DNA from: Nevskia sp.
GTDB lineage: Bacteria > Pseudomonadota > Gammaproteobacteria > Nevskiales > Nevskiaceae
Reading direction: 5' to 3'
Length of the DNA: 38,201 nt
NCBI GenBank assembly: GCA_028291705.1
Contig: JAQGNS010000314.1
Coordinates: 1-38,201 of the forward strand
Part shown: positions 23,357-32,110 of the stretch, in pieces
Position numbering within the stretch: the stretch's first letter is position 1
Layout: each line of letters begins with the position of its first letter
Translations under genes and position numbers: made by a program
The notes under the pieces: model-generated
Seen by the model: only the letters and a program-made list of their open reading frames with translations
The model's database searches: none
Told to the model about the DNA's origin: nothing

Positions 23357-23393
23357 CGAGAAACCCGCGGCGAGAGCCGCCCTGGTTTTCTCG
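23357..23393 (+). promoter_or_regulatory. Two-tier stem-loop in the leader of the DUF4398 gene
   Basis: An outer stem CGAGAAA (23357-23363)/TTTCTCG (23387-23393) encloses an inner stem GCGGC (23367-23371)/GCCGC (23376-23380) with a GAGA tetraloop. It ends 34 nt before the start codon. It may be a 5'-UTR structure or a terminator of the preceding small gene; a less perfect hairpin (CGTCTGGC/GCCAGACG, 23284-23320) precedes it. Confidence 0.35.
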
Positions 23394-23427
23394 ACCCAGG
23401 CTCACCAGTCAGTTCAAAGGTCACAAC

Positions 23428-23814
23428 ATGAAAACAGCCATCCATTTGCACCGCTTCCTGCTCGCCGGAGGAGCGCTCGCGCTGGCCGCCTGCGCCGCCG
23501 CGCCGCAGCCTCCTTCCGACGCCCTGCAGGGCGCCGAGATCGCCGTCACCAACGCCGAGAACGACCACGCCGCCGATGCGGCTCCGCTGGAAATGCGCAC
23601 GGCGCATGAAAAGCTCACCACCGCGCGCGCTGATGTGGCGAAGGGCGATGAACAGAGCATGGCGCAGGCGCGGCAGCTGGCCGATGAGGCCCGCGTCGAT
23701 GCCCAGCTGGCTTCGTCCAGGTCGCGTCTGGCCAAGGCCGAGGCGGTCAACCAGGAGCTGCAGAAGAACAGCAATACCTTGCGTCAGGAAACACAACGCG
23801 GTTCGGGGAGTTGA
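23428..23814 (+). CDS. DUF4398-domain lipoprotein
   Basis: 128 residues with a lipoprotein signal (AGGALALAAC, lipid-modified Cys about 22). The mature part is a helical DUF4398 domain with ALQGAEIAVTNAENDHAADAAPLEM (in part), AHEKLTTARADVAKGD and a coiled-coil tail. These proteins lie next to OmpA-type lipoproteins in many gammaproteobacteria and probably pack against the same envelope structure. The ATG at 23428 begins the signal peptide; upstream in-frame codons to 23308 are ignored. It is separated by 2 nt from the next gene. Confidence 0.85.
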   Translation: MKTAIHLHRFLLAGGALALAACAAAPQPPSDALQGAEIAVTNAENDHAADAAPLEMRTAHEKLTTARADVAKGDEQSMAQARQLADEARVDAQLASSRSRLAKAEAVNQELQKNSNTLRQETQRGSGS

Positions 23815-23816
23815 GC

Positions 23817-24641
23817 ATGAACAAGATCACCAGCGTCATCCGGGCCACCTTGTCCGGCGCTTCCATCGGTACCGCCGGCCTGCTGCTGGCCGCCTGCGCG
23901 GCCGACGTGGTCAAGGACCCGGGCGCCGCCAAGGCGCGCGCCGACCTGACCGAGCTGCAATCCGACCCGCGCCTGGCGAACCTCGCCCCGCTGGCCATCC
24001 ACGACGCCGACACCGCGGTGCAGGCAGCGGAGCAGCCGCAGACCGATCCGGCGGTGGAGACGCACCTGGTCTACATGGCCGATCACAGCGTGCGGATCGC
24101 CAGGGCTCAGGCCCAGACCAAGCTTGCCGAGGATCAGCGCAAGATGCTGAGCGAGCAGAACGGCAAGATCCAGCTCGATGCGCGTACCCGCGAGGCGGAT
24201 ACCGCCAAGGCGCAGACCGAGGCGCAGAAGCAGAAGAATGACGAGCTGCAGGCGCAGCTCGCTGCGATGCAGGCGAAGAAGACCGATCGCGGCATGGTGC
24301 TGACCCTGGGCGATGTGCTGTTCTCCACCGGCCGCGCCGACCTCAAGGCGGGTAGCGTCGCCAACCTCGATCGGCTGGTTGCGTTCCTCGGCCAGTCGCC
24401 CGACCGCACCGTCCGGATCGAAGGCCATACCGACAACCGCGGCGGCCAGAGCCTGAATCAGGCGCTGTCGCAGAAGCGCGCCGATTCGGTCGCCATGTAC
24501 CTGACCGGCCGTGGCGTCGCCAGCAACCGCGTGACCTCGGTCGGTGAAGGCTATAACGCGCCGGTGGCGGACAACACCACGGATGCGGGCCGCCAGGCCA
24601 ATCGCCGCGTTGAAGTGGTGATCCAGGATGCGCCGCTGTAA
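23817..24641 (+). CDS. OmpA-family peptidoglycan-binding lipoprotein (DUF4398-OmpA)
   Basis: 274 residues. Lipoprotein signal (GTAGLLLAAC), an N-terminal helical region similar to DUF4398 (ARADLTELQSDPRLANLAPLA), a coiled coil (about 95-155) and a C-terminal OmpA domain with FSTGRADLKAGSVANLDRL, IEGHTDNRGG and QKRADSVAMYL, containing the Asp and Arg used to hold diaminopimelate in peptidoglycan. It should link the outer membrane to the cell wall. The ATG at 23817 has GGGGAG upstream; the TTG at 23811 is an alternative. It is cotranscribed with the DUF4398 lipoprotein, 2 nt upstream. Confidence 0.92.
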   Translation: MNKITSVIRATLSGASIGTAGLLLAACAADVVKDPGAAKARADLTELQSDPRLANLAPLAIHDADTAVQAAEQPQTDPAVETHLVYMADHSVRIARAQAQTKLAEDQRKMLSEQNGKIQLDARTREADTAKAQTEAQKQKNDELQAQLAAMQAKKTDRGMVLTLGDVLFSTGRADLKAGSVANLDRLVAFLGQSPDRTVRIEGHTDNRGGQSLNQALSQKRADSVAMYLTGRGVASNRVTSVGEGYNAPVADNTTDAGRQANRRVEVVIQDAPL

Positions 24642-24714
24642 CACGGCAATTCCGCTTCCTTTCTGAATTGAAACCTAACAATGCTGGCCCTGCCGGGGCC
24701 GGCGGAGAATCATC

Positions 24715-25335
24715 ATGAATATATTTTTGTCTCGTTCCACTTTCTGTAAGACCCTGATTGCGGCCAGCCTCGTGCTCGGCCTCAACGCCGCCGTCTACGC
24801 CGACTCCACCGATGCGCCGCAGCCGCATAGCGACGGCATCGGCGCCGTGGCGACCGATACGGTGATCACCACCAAGGTGAAGTCGCAGTTCATCGACGAT
24901 GGCCGGCTGAAGAAGTCGGACATCAGCGTCGCCACCACCAACGGCGTGGTCACGCTGACGGGCACCGCGACCAGCGCGGCCGCCAAGACCGCCGCCGAAA
25001 GCATTGCCAGTAGCGTCAGTGGCGTGAAGAGCGTCGACGACCAGCTCAAGGCGCCTTCCGCGGCTGATGTCGCCGCCAGCAAGGTGGACAAGGCGGCGGT
25101 CACCACGAAGAAAGCCGTGTCCGACAGCTGGATCACCACCAAGGTGAAATCCGAAATCCTGGCGGACAGCGTCAGCAAGGGTTTCAAGGTGGGCGTCAAA
25201 ACCGTGCACGGTGTGGTGGTGCTGAAAGGCAGCCTGGGCAACCAGGACGCGATCGACCACGTCAAGGATCTCGCTTCGCAGGTGAACGGCGTCAAGAGCG
25301 TGGATACGTCCGCGCTGGTTGTCGCCAGCACCTGA
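24715..25335 (+). CDS. Periplasmic double-BON protein (OsmY-like)
   Basis: 206 residues with a signal peptide (TLIAASLVLGLNAAVYA). Two BON domains: the first (about 45-110, DTVITTKVKSQFIDDGRLK, GVVTLTGTA, SGVKSVDDQL) and the second (about 135-203, SWITTKVKSEILADS, GVVVLKGSLG, NGVKSVDTSAL). OsmY is the best-known member, an osmotic and stationary-phase periplasmic protein that binds membranes. It has GGCGGAGAATC before the ATG and ends at a clear terminator (25385-25411). It closes the stress island. Confidence 0.9.
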   Translation: MNIFLSRSTFCKTLIAASLVLGLNAAVYADSTDAPQPHSDGIGAVATDTVITTKVKSQFIDDGRLKKSDISVATTNGVVTLTGTATSAAAKTAAESIASSVSGVKSVDDQLKAPSAADVAASKVDKAAVTTKKAVSDSWITTKVKSEILADSVSKGFKVGVKTVHGVVVLKGSLGNQDAIDHVKDLASQVNGVKSVDTSALVVAST

Positions 25336-25384
25336 ACCGGTCTGCCGGCCAGGCATGGCCGGCGTATCGATCAAGGACGATCGG

Positions 25385-25411
25385 AGCCGCACCGCAAGGT
25401 GCGGCTTTTTT
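25385..25411 (+). terminator. Intrinsic terminator after the OsmY-like gene
   Basis: AGCCGCACC (25385-25393) and GGTGCGGCT (25398-25406) form a 9-bp stem with a GCAA tetraloop, followed by six T (25406-25411). It lies 50 nt after the stop codon. Confidence 0.9.
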
Positions 25412-25435
25412 GTTCGTGGACGCCTTTGAACCCCG

Positions 25436-25463
25436 TTGACGTTCGCCGGTCTTAAGCAATACT
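25436..25463 (+). promoter_or_regulatory. Candidate sigma-70 promoter of gnd
   Basis: TTGACG (25436-25441) and AATACT (25458-25463) are 16 nt apart, 62 nt before the gnd start codon and just after the upstream terminator. It differs from the sigma-E-type promoters of zwf and the ROK kinase gene. Confidence 0.5.
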
Positions 25464-25524
25464 CGAGTGGCGGCCCGTGCCTGTTATACGCCGGCACTCG
25501 GTTCATCCAGACAAGGAGTGCTAC

Positions 25525-26430
25525 ATGGAACTCGGCATGATCGGCTTGGGGCGCATGGGCGCCAACATGGCGCAGCGCCTGGTGCAGGGCAAGCATCGCG
25601 TGGTGGGCTACGACCCGGACCAGGCAGTGCGCAAGAGCATTGAGAGCAAGGGCATCGAGCCGGTGGCTTCGCTCGACGCGCTGGTGGGCAAGCTGAAGGC
25701 GCCGCGGGCGCTATGGTTGATGGTCCCCGCCGGCGAAGTGGTGGATCAGACCATCGAGGCCCTGCTGCCGCACCTGGCGCCGGGGGACACGCTGATCGAC
25801 GGCGGCAACTCCAACTTCAAGGACACGCAGCGCCGCGCCAAGGCGCTGGCGGAGAAGAAGATCGCCTATGTCGACTGCGGCACCAGCGGCGGCGTGTGGG
25901 GCCTGGCCGAGGGTTACAGCATGATGGTGGGCGGCGACGAGGCGGCAGTGGAAAAGTTGCGGCCGATCTTCGAGACGCTGGCGCCGGCGAAGGATAAAGG
26001 CTGGGGTCGCGTCGGCCCGGCCGGTTCCGGCCACTACACCAAGATGATTCACAACGGCATCGAGTACGGCATGATGCAGGCTTATGCCGAGGGCTTCTCC
26101 ATCCTCAAGCACAAGGCGGAGTTCGGGCTGGACCTGCACCAGGTGGCCGAAATCTGGCGCACCGGCAGCGTGGTGCGCTCCTGGCTGCTGGACCTGACCG
26201 CCGATGCGCTGGGCAAGAACCCGACGATGAAGGGCATCGCGCCCTACGTGGTGGATTCAGGCGAGGGGCGCTGGACGGTGGACGAGGCGATCGCGCTCGA
26301 TGTGCCGGCGCCGGTGATCACCCTGTCGCTGATCGAGCGGCTGCGCTCGCGCGATACGGAGTCGTTCTCGGACAAGCTGCTGTCGGCGATGCGCAACGAG
26401 TTCGGCGGCCACGCGATCAAGTCGGAATAG
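25525..26430 (+). CDS. gnd: 6-phosphogluconate dehydrogenase, decarboxylating (short, GndA type)
   Basis: 301 residues. Oxidises 6-phosphogluconate to ribulose-5-phosphate and CO2, reducing NAD(P)+. The N-terminal Rossmann fold starts ELGMIGLGRMGANMAQRL. IDGGNSNFKDT, CGTSGGVWGL and the substrate/catalytic segment GSGHYTKMIHNGIEYGMM are all present. The length puts it in the short subfamily (about 300 residues, often NAD-preferring) rather than the 470-residue enzyme. The ATG at 25525 has AAGGAGTG; 16 extra upstream codons are not expected. It converges with tkt and completes the oxidative branch with zwf. Confidence 0.95.
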   Translation: MELGMIGLGRMGANMAQRLVQGKHRVVGYDPDQAVRKSIESKGIEPVASLDALVGKLKAPRALWLMVPAGEVVDQTIEALLPHLAPGDTLIDGGNSNFKDTQRRAKALAEKKIAYVDCGTSGGVWGLAEGYSMMVGGDEAAVEKLRPIFETLAPAKDKGWGRVGPAGSGHYTKMIHNGIEYGMMQAYAEGFSILKHKAEFGLDLHQVAEIWRTGSVVRSWLLDLTADALGKNPTMKGIAPYVVDSGEGRWTVDEAIALDVPAPVITLSLIERLRSRDTESFSDKLLSAMRNEFGGHAIKSE

Positions 26431-26447
26431 TTGCCGCCGGATACCAG

Positions 26448-26485
26448 GGCCGCTAACGAACTGCTTTCGTTAGCGGCCTTTTTTT
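26448..26485 (+). terminator. Intrinsic terminator after gnd
   Basis: A 13-bp perfect stem, GGCCGCTAACGAA (26448-26460)/TTCGTTAGCGGCC (26466-26478), loop CTGCT, and seven T (26479-26485). It lies 18 nt after the gnd stop and before the convergent 3' end of tkt. Confidence 0.95.
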
Positions 26486-26508
26486 CAGCTTCCCGCCTGC
26501 CAATAGGG

Positions 26509-28557
26509 CTACCGATACGGCGCCGCGGCCAGCGCCAGCAGCGCCTTGGCCCGCGCGCAGACGTGCTCGACGGTGAAGCCGTATTCGCGCAGCAGCACCT
26601 CGGCCGGGGCGGAGGCGCCGAAGGTTTCCACGCCGAGCATGTCGCCGCGGCCGCCGATGTAGCGTTCCCAGCCTTGCCGCACGCCCAGCTCCACCGCCAG
26701 CCGCGCGGTGATGGCGGTTGGCAGCACGGCTTCGCGCTCGGCTTCCGGCAGGGCTTCGAACAATTCCCAGCTCGGCATCGACACGCAGCGCACGGCGAGG
26801 CCTTCCTTCTTCAACTGCTCCGCCGCGCCCAGGATCAGGCCGACCTCGGAACCGCTGGCGATGAGAATCAGGTCGGGCTTGCCGTTCGGCGCGTCGCTCA
26901 GGATGTAGGCGCCGCGGCGTAGTCCATCCGCCGCCGCGTAGCGCTTGCGGTCGAGAGTCGGCAGTTCCTGCCGGCTGAGGATCAGCGCCACCGGGCGGTC
27001 GCGCGTTTCCAGGGCCACGCGCCAGGCCACGGCGGTTTCGTTGGCGTCGGCGGGGCGGATCACCAGTAGATCCGGGACCGAGCGTAACCCGGCGAGCTGC
27101 TCCACCGGCTGGTGGGTGGGACCGTCTTCGCCCAGCGCCAGGCTGTCGTGGGTATAGACGTGAATCACGTGCAGGTGCATCAGCGCGGCCAGACGGATCG
27201 GCGGGCGCATGTAATCGGAGAAGATCAGGAAGGTGGCGTCATAGGGCACGAAGCCGCCGTGCGCGGCGAGGCCGTTGACGATGGCGCCCATGGCATGTTC
27301 GCGCACGCCGAAGTGCAGGTTGCGGCCGGCGTAGCTCCAGGTCTTCTCGGCGGAGTCGGGCGGGTTGAAGTCGCCCAGGCCCTTGAGGTCGGTCTTGGTC
27401 GAGGGATCGAGATCGGCCGAGCCGCCGATCAGCGCCGGGAATTTCGGCGCGATGGCGTTGATCACCTTGCCGGCGGCATCGCGCGAAGCCAGGCCCTTGG
27501 CGTCGGCGGGAAAGACCGGGATGTCCGCGTCCCAGCCCTGCGGCGGTTCATGGCGGCGGCGCGCTTCCAGTTCCGCATGCAGGTCGGGAAAGGCTTTGGC
27601 GTAGGCGGCCAGGCGCTTGTTCCAGGCTGTCTCGTCTTTCTTGCCGCGCTCGACCGCTTCGCGGAAGTGGCTCAGCGCCGCTTCGGGGATGAAGAAGTCT
27701 GGCTCCACCGGCCAGTCCAGCTTCTGCTTGGTCAGGCGCACGTCTTCCTTGCCCAGCGGCGAGCCGTGGGCCTTGAAGCTGTCCTGCTTGGGCGAGCCGT
27801 AGCCGAGATGGGTGCGCACCAGGATCAGTGAAGGCCGCGTTGTTTCATCGCGCGCACGCTTCAGCGCGGCGTCGATGGCGGCGAGGTCGTTGCCGTCTTC
27901 CAGCAGTTGCGTGTGCCAGCCGTAGGCTTCGAAGCGGCGCGCACGCTCCTCGGTGAAGGTGATGTTGGCGCCGGCGGCGAGGGTGACCTCGTTGTCGTCG
28001 TAAAGGCAGGTCAGCTTGCCCAGCTTGAGATGGCCGGCCAGGGAAGCGGCCTCCGAGGCCACGCCTTCCATCAGATCGCCGTCGCTGACCAGGGCATAGG
28101 TGTGATGATCGATGACGCTATGGTCCGGGCGGTTGTAGCGCGCGGCGAGGTGCGCTTCGGCGATGGCCATGCCAATGGCATTGGCCATGCCCTGGCCCAG
28201 CGGGCCGGTGGTGGTTTCCACGCCGGCGGTGTGGCCGCGCTCGGGATGTCCCGGCGCTTTGCTGCCCCACTGGCGGAACTGCTTGATGTCGTCCAGCGAC
28301 AGGTCGTAGCCGGTCAGATGCAGCAGGCTGTAGAGCAGCGCGGAGCCGTGGCCGGCGGAGAGCACGAAGCGGTCGCGGCCGAACCACTGCGGGTTGTGCG
28401 GATTGTGGCGCAGCCAGCGCGTCCACAGGGTGTAGGCCATCGGCGCGGCGCCGAGCGGCAGGCCCGGGTGGCCACTGTTGGCCTTCTGCACCATGTCCAC
28501 CGAGAGGAAGCGGATGGTGTTGACGTACAGCGGTTCCAGCGTATTGGTGTCGTTCAT
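26509..28557 (-). CDS. tkt: Transketolase
   Basis: 682 residues. Thiamine-diphosphate enzyme that moves two-carbon units between sugar phosphates in the non-oxidative pentose phosphate pathway. Visible features: [18 protein letters not shown] at the N-terminus, TTGPLGQG, the ThDP motif from SDGDLMEG to LYDDNEV, the pyrimidine domain with GVREHAMGA and [14 protein letters not shown], and [12 protein letters not shown]. Length is normal (about 665-690). I start at the ATG at 28557 because AAGGA lies 6 nt upstream; an ATG at 28563 is possible but leaves no gap to that site. It is the last gene of the zwf cluster, 30 nt after pgi. Confidence 0.96.
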   Translation of the reverse strand: MNDTNTLEPLYVNTIRFLSVDMVQKANSGHPGLPLGAAPMAYTLWTRWLRHNPHNPQWFGRDRFVLSAGHGSALLYSLLHLTGYDLSLDDIKQFRQWGSKAPGHPERGHTAGVETTTGPLGQGMANAIGMAIAEAHLAARYNRPDHSVIDHHTYALVSDGDLMEGVASEAASLAGHLKLGKLTCLYDDNEVTLAAGANITFTEERARRFEAYGWHTQLLEDGNDLAAIDAALKRARDETTRPSLILVRTHLGYGSPKQDSFKAHGSPLGKEDVRLTKQKLDWPVEPDFFIPEAALSHFREAVERGKKDETAWNKRLAAYAKAFPDLHAELEARRRHEPPQGWDADIPVFPADAKGLASRDAAGKVINAIAPKFPALIGGSADLDPSTKTDLKGLGDFNPPDSAEKTWSYAGRNLHFGVREHAMGAIVNGLAAHGGFVPYDATFLIFSDYMRPPIRLAALMHLHVIHVYTHDSLALGEDGPTHQPVEQLAGLRSVPDLLVIRPADANETAVAWRVALETRDRPVALILSRQELPTLDRKRYAAADGLRRGAYILSDAPNGKPDLILIASGSEVGLILGAAEQLKKEGLAVRCVSMPSWELFEALPEAEREAVLPTAITARLAVELGVRQGWERYIGGRGDMLGVETFGASAPAEVLLREYGFTVEHVCARAKALLALAAAPYR

Positions 28558-28587
28558 GGCCATTCCTTGGCGATTGATGGGCGCTGC

Positions 28588-30258
28588 TTATGCGCCGCTA
28601 TGCCTCAACCGGCGATAGCGCCGGATCAGCGTGTTGGTGGAGCTGTCATGGCTCAGTTGCGGCTCATCCTTGGCCGCAAGCTCGGCAGCGGTGCGCGTAG
28701 CCAGGGCCTTGCCCAGCTCCACGCCCCACTGGTCGAACGAATCGATGTTCCAGATCACGCCCTGCACGAAGACGCTGTGCTCGTACAGCGCCACCAGGGC
28801 GCCGAGCGTTTCCGGCGTCAGCTTCTCGGCCAGGATGGTGTTGCTCGGCCGGTTGCCCTCGAAGGTTCGATGCGGCACCAGGGCCGCGGCGGTGCCCTCG
28901 GCGTGTACCTCTTCGGCGGTCTTGCCGAAGGCCAGTGCCTCGCTCTGCGCGAACAGGTTGGCCATCAGCAGGTCGTGCTGCTGGCCCAGTGGATTGAGCG
29001 GCTGGCAGAAGCCGATGAAGTCGCAGGGGATCAGGCGCGTGCCCTGGTGGATCAGCTGGTAGAAGGAGTGCTGGCCGTTGGTGCCCGGCTCGCCCCAGTA
29101 GATGGCGCTGGTGGCGTAGTCCACCGTGCGGCCGTCGAGGGTGACGTGCTTGCCGTTGCTCTCCATGGTGAGCTGCTGCAGGTAGGCCGGGAAGCGCTTG
29201 AGGTATTGCTCGTAGGGCAGCACCGCCAGCGTTTCGGCGCCGAGGAAGTTGTTGTTCCACACCGCCAGCAGGCCCAGCAGCACCGGCAGGTTGCGCTCCA
29301 GCGGCGCGTTGCGGAAATGCTCGTCCATGGCGTGGAAGCCGGCCAGCATGGCGCGGAAGTTTTCCGGGCCGATGGCCAGCATGGTGGACAGGCCGATGGC
29401 CGAGTCCATCGAGTAGCGTCCACCCACCCAGTCCCAGAAGCCGAACATGTTCTTGGTGTCGATGCCGAACTTGACCACTTCCTGGTCATTGGTCGACACC
29501 GCGACGAAGTGCTTGGCCACGGCCTTCTCGTCGCCCAGGGCCTCGATGCACCAGCGGCGCGCGGCATGGGCGTTGGTCAGGGTTTCCAGGGTGGTGAAGG
29601 TCTTGGAGCAGATGACGAACAGCGTCTCCGCCGCGTCGAGGTCGCGCACCGCCTCGGCGAAGTCGGTGCCGTCGACGTTGGAGATGAAGCGGAACTGCAG
29701 GTCGCGGCGGCTGTAGTGGCGCAGCGCCTCGTAGGCCATCACCGGGCCGAGGTCGGAGCCGCCGATGCCGATGTTGACCACGTTGCGGATCGGCTTGCCG
29801 CCGTGGCCGGTCCACTGGCCACCACGCACGCGCTCGCAGAACGCCGCCATGTGTTCGAGCACGGCATGCACTTCCGGCGACACATCTTTGCCGCCGACGC
29901 GGATCGGCTCGTCCGCCGGTGCGCGCAGGGCGGTATGCAGCACGGCGCGCTTCTCGGTGACGTTGATGCGCTCGCCGCGGAACATCGCCTCGATGCGTCC
30001 GGGCAGGCCGCAGGCCACGGCGAGGTCCTGCAGCAGGCCCAGGGTTTCGGCGGTGATGCGCTGCTTGGAGTAGTCCAGGTACAGGCCGGCGCCCTCGGCG
30101 GTATAGCGTTCGCCGCGCGAGGACTCGGTGGTGAACAGCTCGCGCAGGTGGCGGCCGCCGATCTCGTCATGATGCCGCTGCAGCGCCCGCCACTGCGGCC
30201 GCCCGCTGACCAGGGGCGCGGCCTCGGTGAAAGCCGGCCGCGGCAGGTCCGCGGTCAT
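28588..30258 (-). CDS. pgi: Glucose-6-phosphate isomerase
   Basis: 556 residues. Interconverts glucose-6-phosphate and fructose-6-phosphate. Signatures present: [13 protein letters not shown] (phosphate binding), [35 protein letters not shown], the catalytic region [20 protein letters not shown] with the conserved Glu and His, and near the end [11 protein letters not shown]. The ATG at 30258 overlaps the tal stop codon as ATGA. In some bacteria tal and pgi are fused; here they are separate but translationally coupled. Length is typical. Confidence 0.96.
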   Translation of the reverse strand: MTADLPRPAFTEAAPLVSGRPQWRALQRHHDEIGGRHLRELFTTESSRGERYTAEGAGLYLDYSKQRITAETLGLLQDLAVACGLPGRIEAMFRGERINVTEKRAVLHTALRAPADEPIRVGGKDVSPEVHAVLEHMAAFCERVRGGQWTGHGGKPIRNVVNIGIGGSDLGPVMAYEALRHYSRRDLQFRFISNVDGTDFAEAVRDLDAAETLFVICSKTFTTLETLTNAHAARRWCIEALGDEKAVAKHFVAVSTNDQEVVKFGIDTKNMFGFWDWVGGRYSMDSAIGLSTMLAIGPENFRAMLAGFHAMDEHFRNAPLERNLPVLLGLLAVWNNNFLGAETLAVLPYEQYLKRFPAYLQQLTMESNGKHVTLDGRTVDYATSAIYWGEPGTNGQHSFYQLIHQGTRLIPCDFIGFCQPLNPLGQQHDLLMANLFAQSEALAFGKTAEEVHAEGTAAALVPHRTFEGNRPSNTILAEKLTPETLGALVALYEHSVFVQGVIWNIDSFDQWGVELGKALATRTAAELAAKDEPQLSHDSSTNTLIRRYRRLRHSGA

Positions 30259-31358
30259 GCGGCGCCCTTGGCGGCACCGGTGCCGGCAAGGGCCGAGCTG
30301 CTGTCGGCGATGCGCTTGAGCAGTTCCTTCCAGGATTTGACGAAGGACTGCGCGCCGTCGTGCTGCAATTGCAGCGCCAGCGCGTCGACGTCGATGCCGG
30401 CCTTGGCGAAGCGCGCCAGCATCTCCTCGGCATCGCCGCCGTCGGGCGCCAGCGCACCGCTCAGCGCGCCATGGTCGGCGTAGGCGCGCAGGGTCTTCTC
30501 CGGCATGGTGTTGACGGTGTCGGGCGCGGCGAGGCCTTCGACGTAGAGCGTATCGGGCGCCTGCGGGTCCTTGGTGCCGGTGCTGGCCCACAGCAGGCGC
30601 TGCGGCCGCGCATTGGCGCCGGCCAGCGTGCGCCAGCGCGGCGAATCCAGCAGCTCGCGGTAGGCGCGGTAGGTGCGCTGGCCGATGGCGAGGCCGAGCT
30701 TGTTGCGCAGTTCCGGCGGCGCCTTCTCGGCGATGGCCTTGTCCCAGCGGCTGACGAAGAGCGAGGCGACCGAGGCCACACGCGGATCGCGCCTGGCGGC
30801 GATGCGGCGCTCGATGCCGCGCAGGTAGGCCTCGGCGGCGGCGAGGTACTGCTCGCGCGAGAACAGCAGGGTCACGTTGATCGGGATGCCGGCGAAGATC
30901 GCTTCCTCGATCGCGGGGACGCCTTCGGGCGTGCCGGGAATCTTGACGAACAGGTTGGGGCGGTCGGCCTGCTCATGGATCTGCTTGGCGGCGGCGATGG
31001 TGCCGGCGGTGTCCTGCGCCAGCAGCGGCGACACTTCCATCGAAACCCAGCCGTCGAAGCCGTCGGTGGCGTCGAACATCGGCCGGAACTCGTCGGCGGC
31101 GCGGCGCAGGTCTTCCAGCGCCAGCTCCATGAACAGGGCCTCGCCGGATTTGCCCGCTTTGGCCTTCTCGCGGATGCCCGCGTCATAGGCGTCGCTGTTG
31201 CCGATGGCCTCGTCGAAGATGGTCGGGTTGGAGGTCAGGCCGGTGAGGGAGAATTCCTGGATGCTCTTGCGCAGGCTGCCGTCGTCGAGCATGCCGCGGG
31301 TGATGTTGTCGAGCCACAGGCTCTGGCCGAGGTCGCGCAGCAGGCGGGTCTTGTTCAT
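30255..31358 (-). CDS. tal: Transaldolase
   Basis: 367 residues. Transfers a dihydroxyacetone unit between sedoheptulose-7-phosphate and glyceraldehyde-3-phosphate. Features: [13 protein letters not shown] near the N-terminus, VSMEVSP, the Schiff-base lysine in [21 protein letters not shown] and [10 protein letters not shown]. The size (about 365) places it in the larger bacterial class rather than the 315-residue E. coli type. The ATG at 31358 has CAGGAAC upstream and overlaps the stop of the HAD gene as ATGA. It also overlaps pgi downstream by 4 nt. Confidence 0.95.
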   Translation of the reverse strand: MNKTRLLRDLGQSLWLDNITRGMLDDGSLRKSIQEFSLTGLTSNPTIFDEAIGNSDAYDAGIREKAKAGKSGEALFMELALEDLRRAADEFRPMFDATDGFDGWVSMEVSPLLAQDTAGTIAAAKQIHEQADRPNLFVKIPGTPEGVPAIEEAIFAGIPINVTLLFSREQYLAAAEAYLRGIERRIAARRDPRVASVASLFVSRWDKAIAEKAPPELRNKLGLAIGQRTYRAYRELLDSPRWRTLAGANARPQRLLWASTGTKDPQAPDTLYVEGLAAPDTVNTMPEKTLRAYADHGALSGALAPDGGDAEEMLARFAKAGIDVDALALQLQHDGAQSFVKSWKELLKRIADSSSALAGTGAAKGAA

Positions 31359-32110
31359 GTCGGTTCCTGGGTGGTTGCCGCTGCGTTCGTCTTGGCGCGC
31401 TGCGGCGGGGCGGCGGAGAAACTGGAAGGAGCGAGGTCGATCAACTGGTCGATGCGTTCGATGCACAGGTCGGGCGCCGGGTCGATGACCGTCTCGGCGG
31501 AGGCCAGAGCATAGTGTCCCTGGCGCACGAAGATAGTGGTGAGCCGGGCGCCGAGTGTTTGCTTCATCGCCGCCAGGATCTGCGGCTTGTCGTCGACCAT
31601 GACGTAGTGCGCGGCGGGATAGTGCTGCTGCACCGCATCCAGCGCGCCCTGCTTGTGGATGTAGATCGAGACCCGTCCGGCGACGGCGTCCCAAATGCCG
31701 GAGCGCTGCACCTTGCGCGGCTGGAACACCACGTCGCCGTCGGACAGGATCACCGGAGTGCCCAGCGTGGCGAGGTGGGCGATGGCTTCCAGGGCGCGCG
31801 GATACAGGCGCTGCGCGAAGGGGTATTCGAGCAGGAAGGGCGACATCTCCAGCATGGCGGGATGGTCGTCGAGGCCGGTGCGGAAGATTTCCAGGGCGCC
31901 GAGGTAGTCGGCGTAGCCGAGCTGCTCGCGCAGCCGGGCGTAAATGGCCCAGTAATGGTCACGCCCGGTGCGGCCGAAATCCTGCTCCAGGCGCGCATCG
32001 AGATCGTCGGCGAAGCGGTCGTTGTCGAGCAGGGTGTTATCGACATCGAGCAGGAACACGATGCCCTGCGCGGGCTGCGCAGTCGGCGGTGCGGTGTCTG
32101 CCGCTAGCAC
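31355..32110 (-). CDS. HAD-superfamily hydrolase inside the pentose phosphate operon
   Basis: 251 residues. HAD motifs: I FLLDVDNTLLDND, II VILSDGDVVF, III lysine in YIHKQGALDAV, IV YVMVDDKPQILAA. It therefore should be a phosphatase or phosphotransferase. The GTG start at 32110 has GGAGGA upstream and overlaps the 3' end of zwf by 7 nt; the stop overlaps the tal ATG. It occupies the position where 6-phosphogluconolactonase (pgl) often sits after zwf, but it has none of the Pgl features. Substrate unknown; removal of a side-product or damaged sugar phosphate is one possibility. Confidence 0.82.
   Translation of the reverse strand: MLAADTAPPTAQPAQGIVFLLDVDNTLLDNDRFADDLDARLEQDFGRTGRDHYWAIYARLREQLGYADYLGALEIFRTGLDDHPAMLEMSPFLLEYPFAQRLYPRALEAIAHLATLGTPVILSDGDVVFQPRKVQRSGIWDAVAGRVSIYIHKQGALDAVQQHYPAAHYVMVDDKPQILAAMKQTLGARLTTIFVRQGHYALASAETVIDPAPDLCIERIDQLIDLAPSSFSAAPPQRAKTNAAATTQEPT

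Noticed and set aside
27907-30483. Long plus-strand ORF of 858 codons
   Set aside because: It is the antisense shadow of tkt and pgi, which are unambiguous enzymes.
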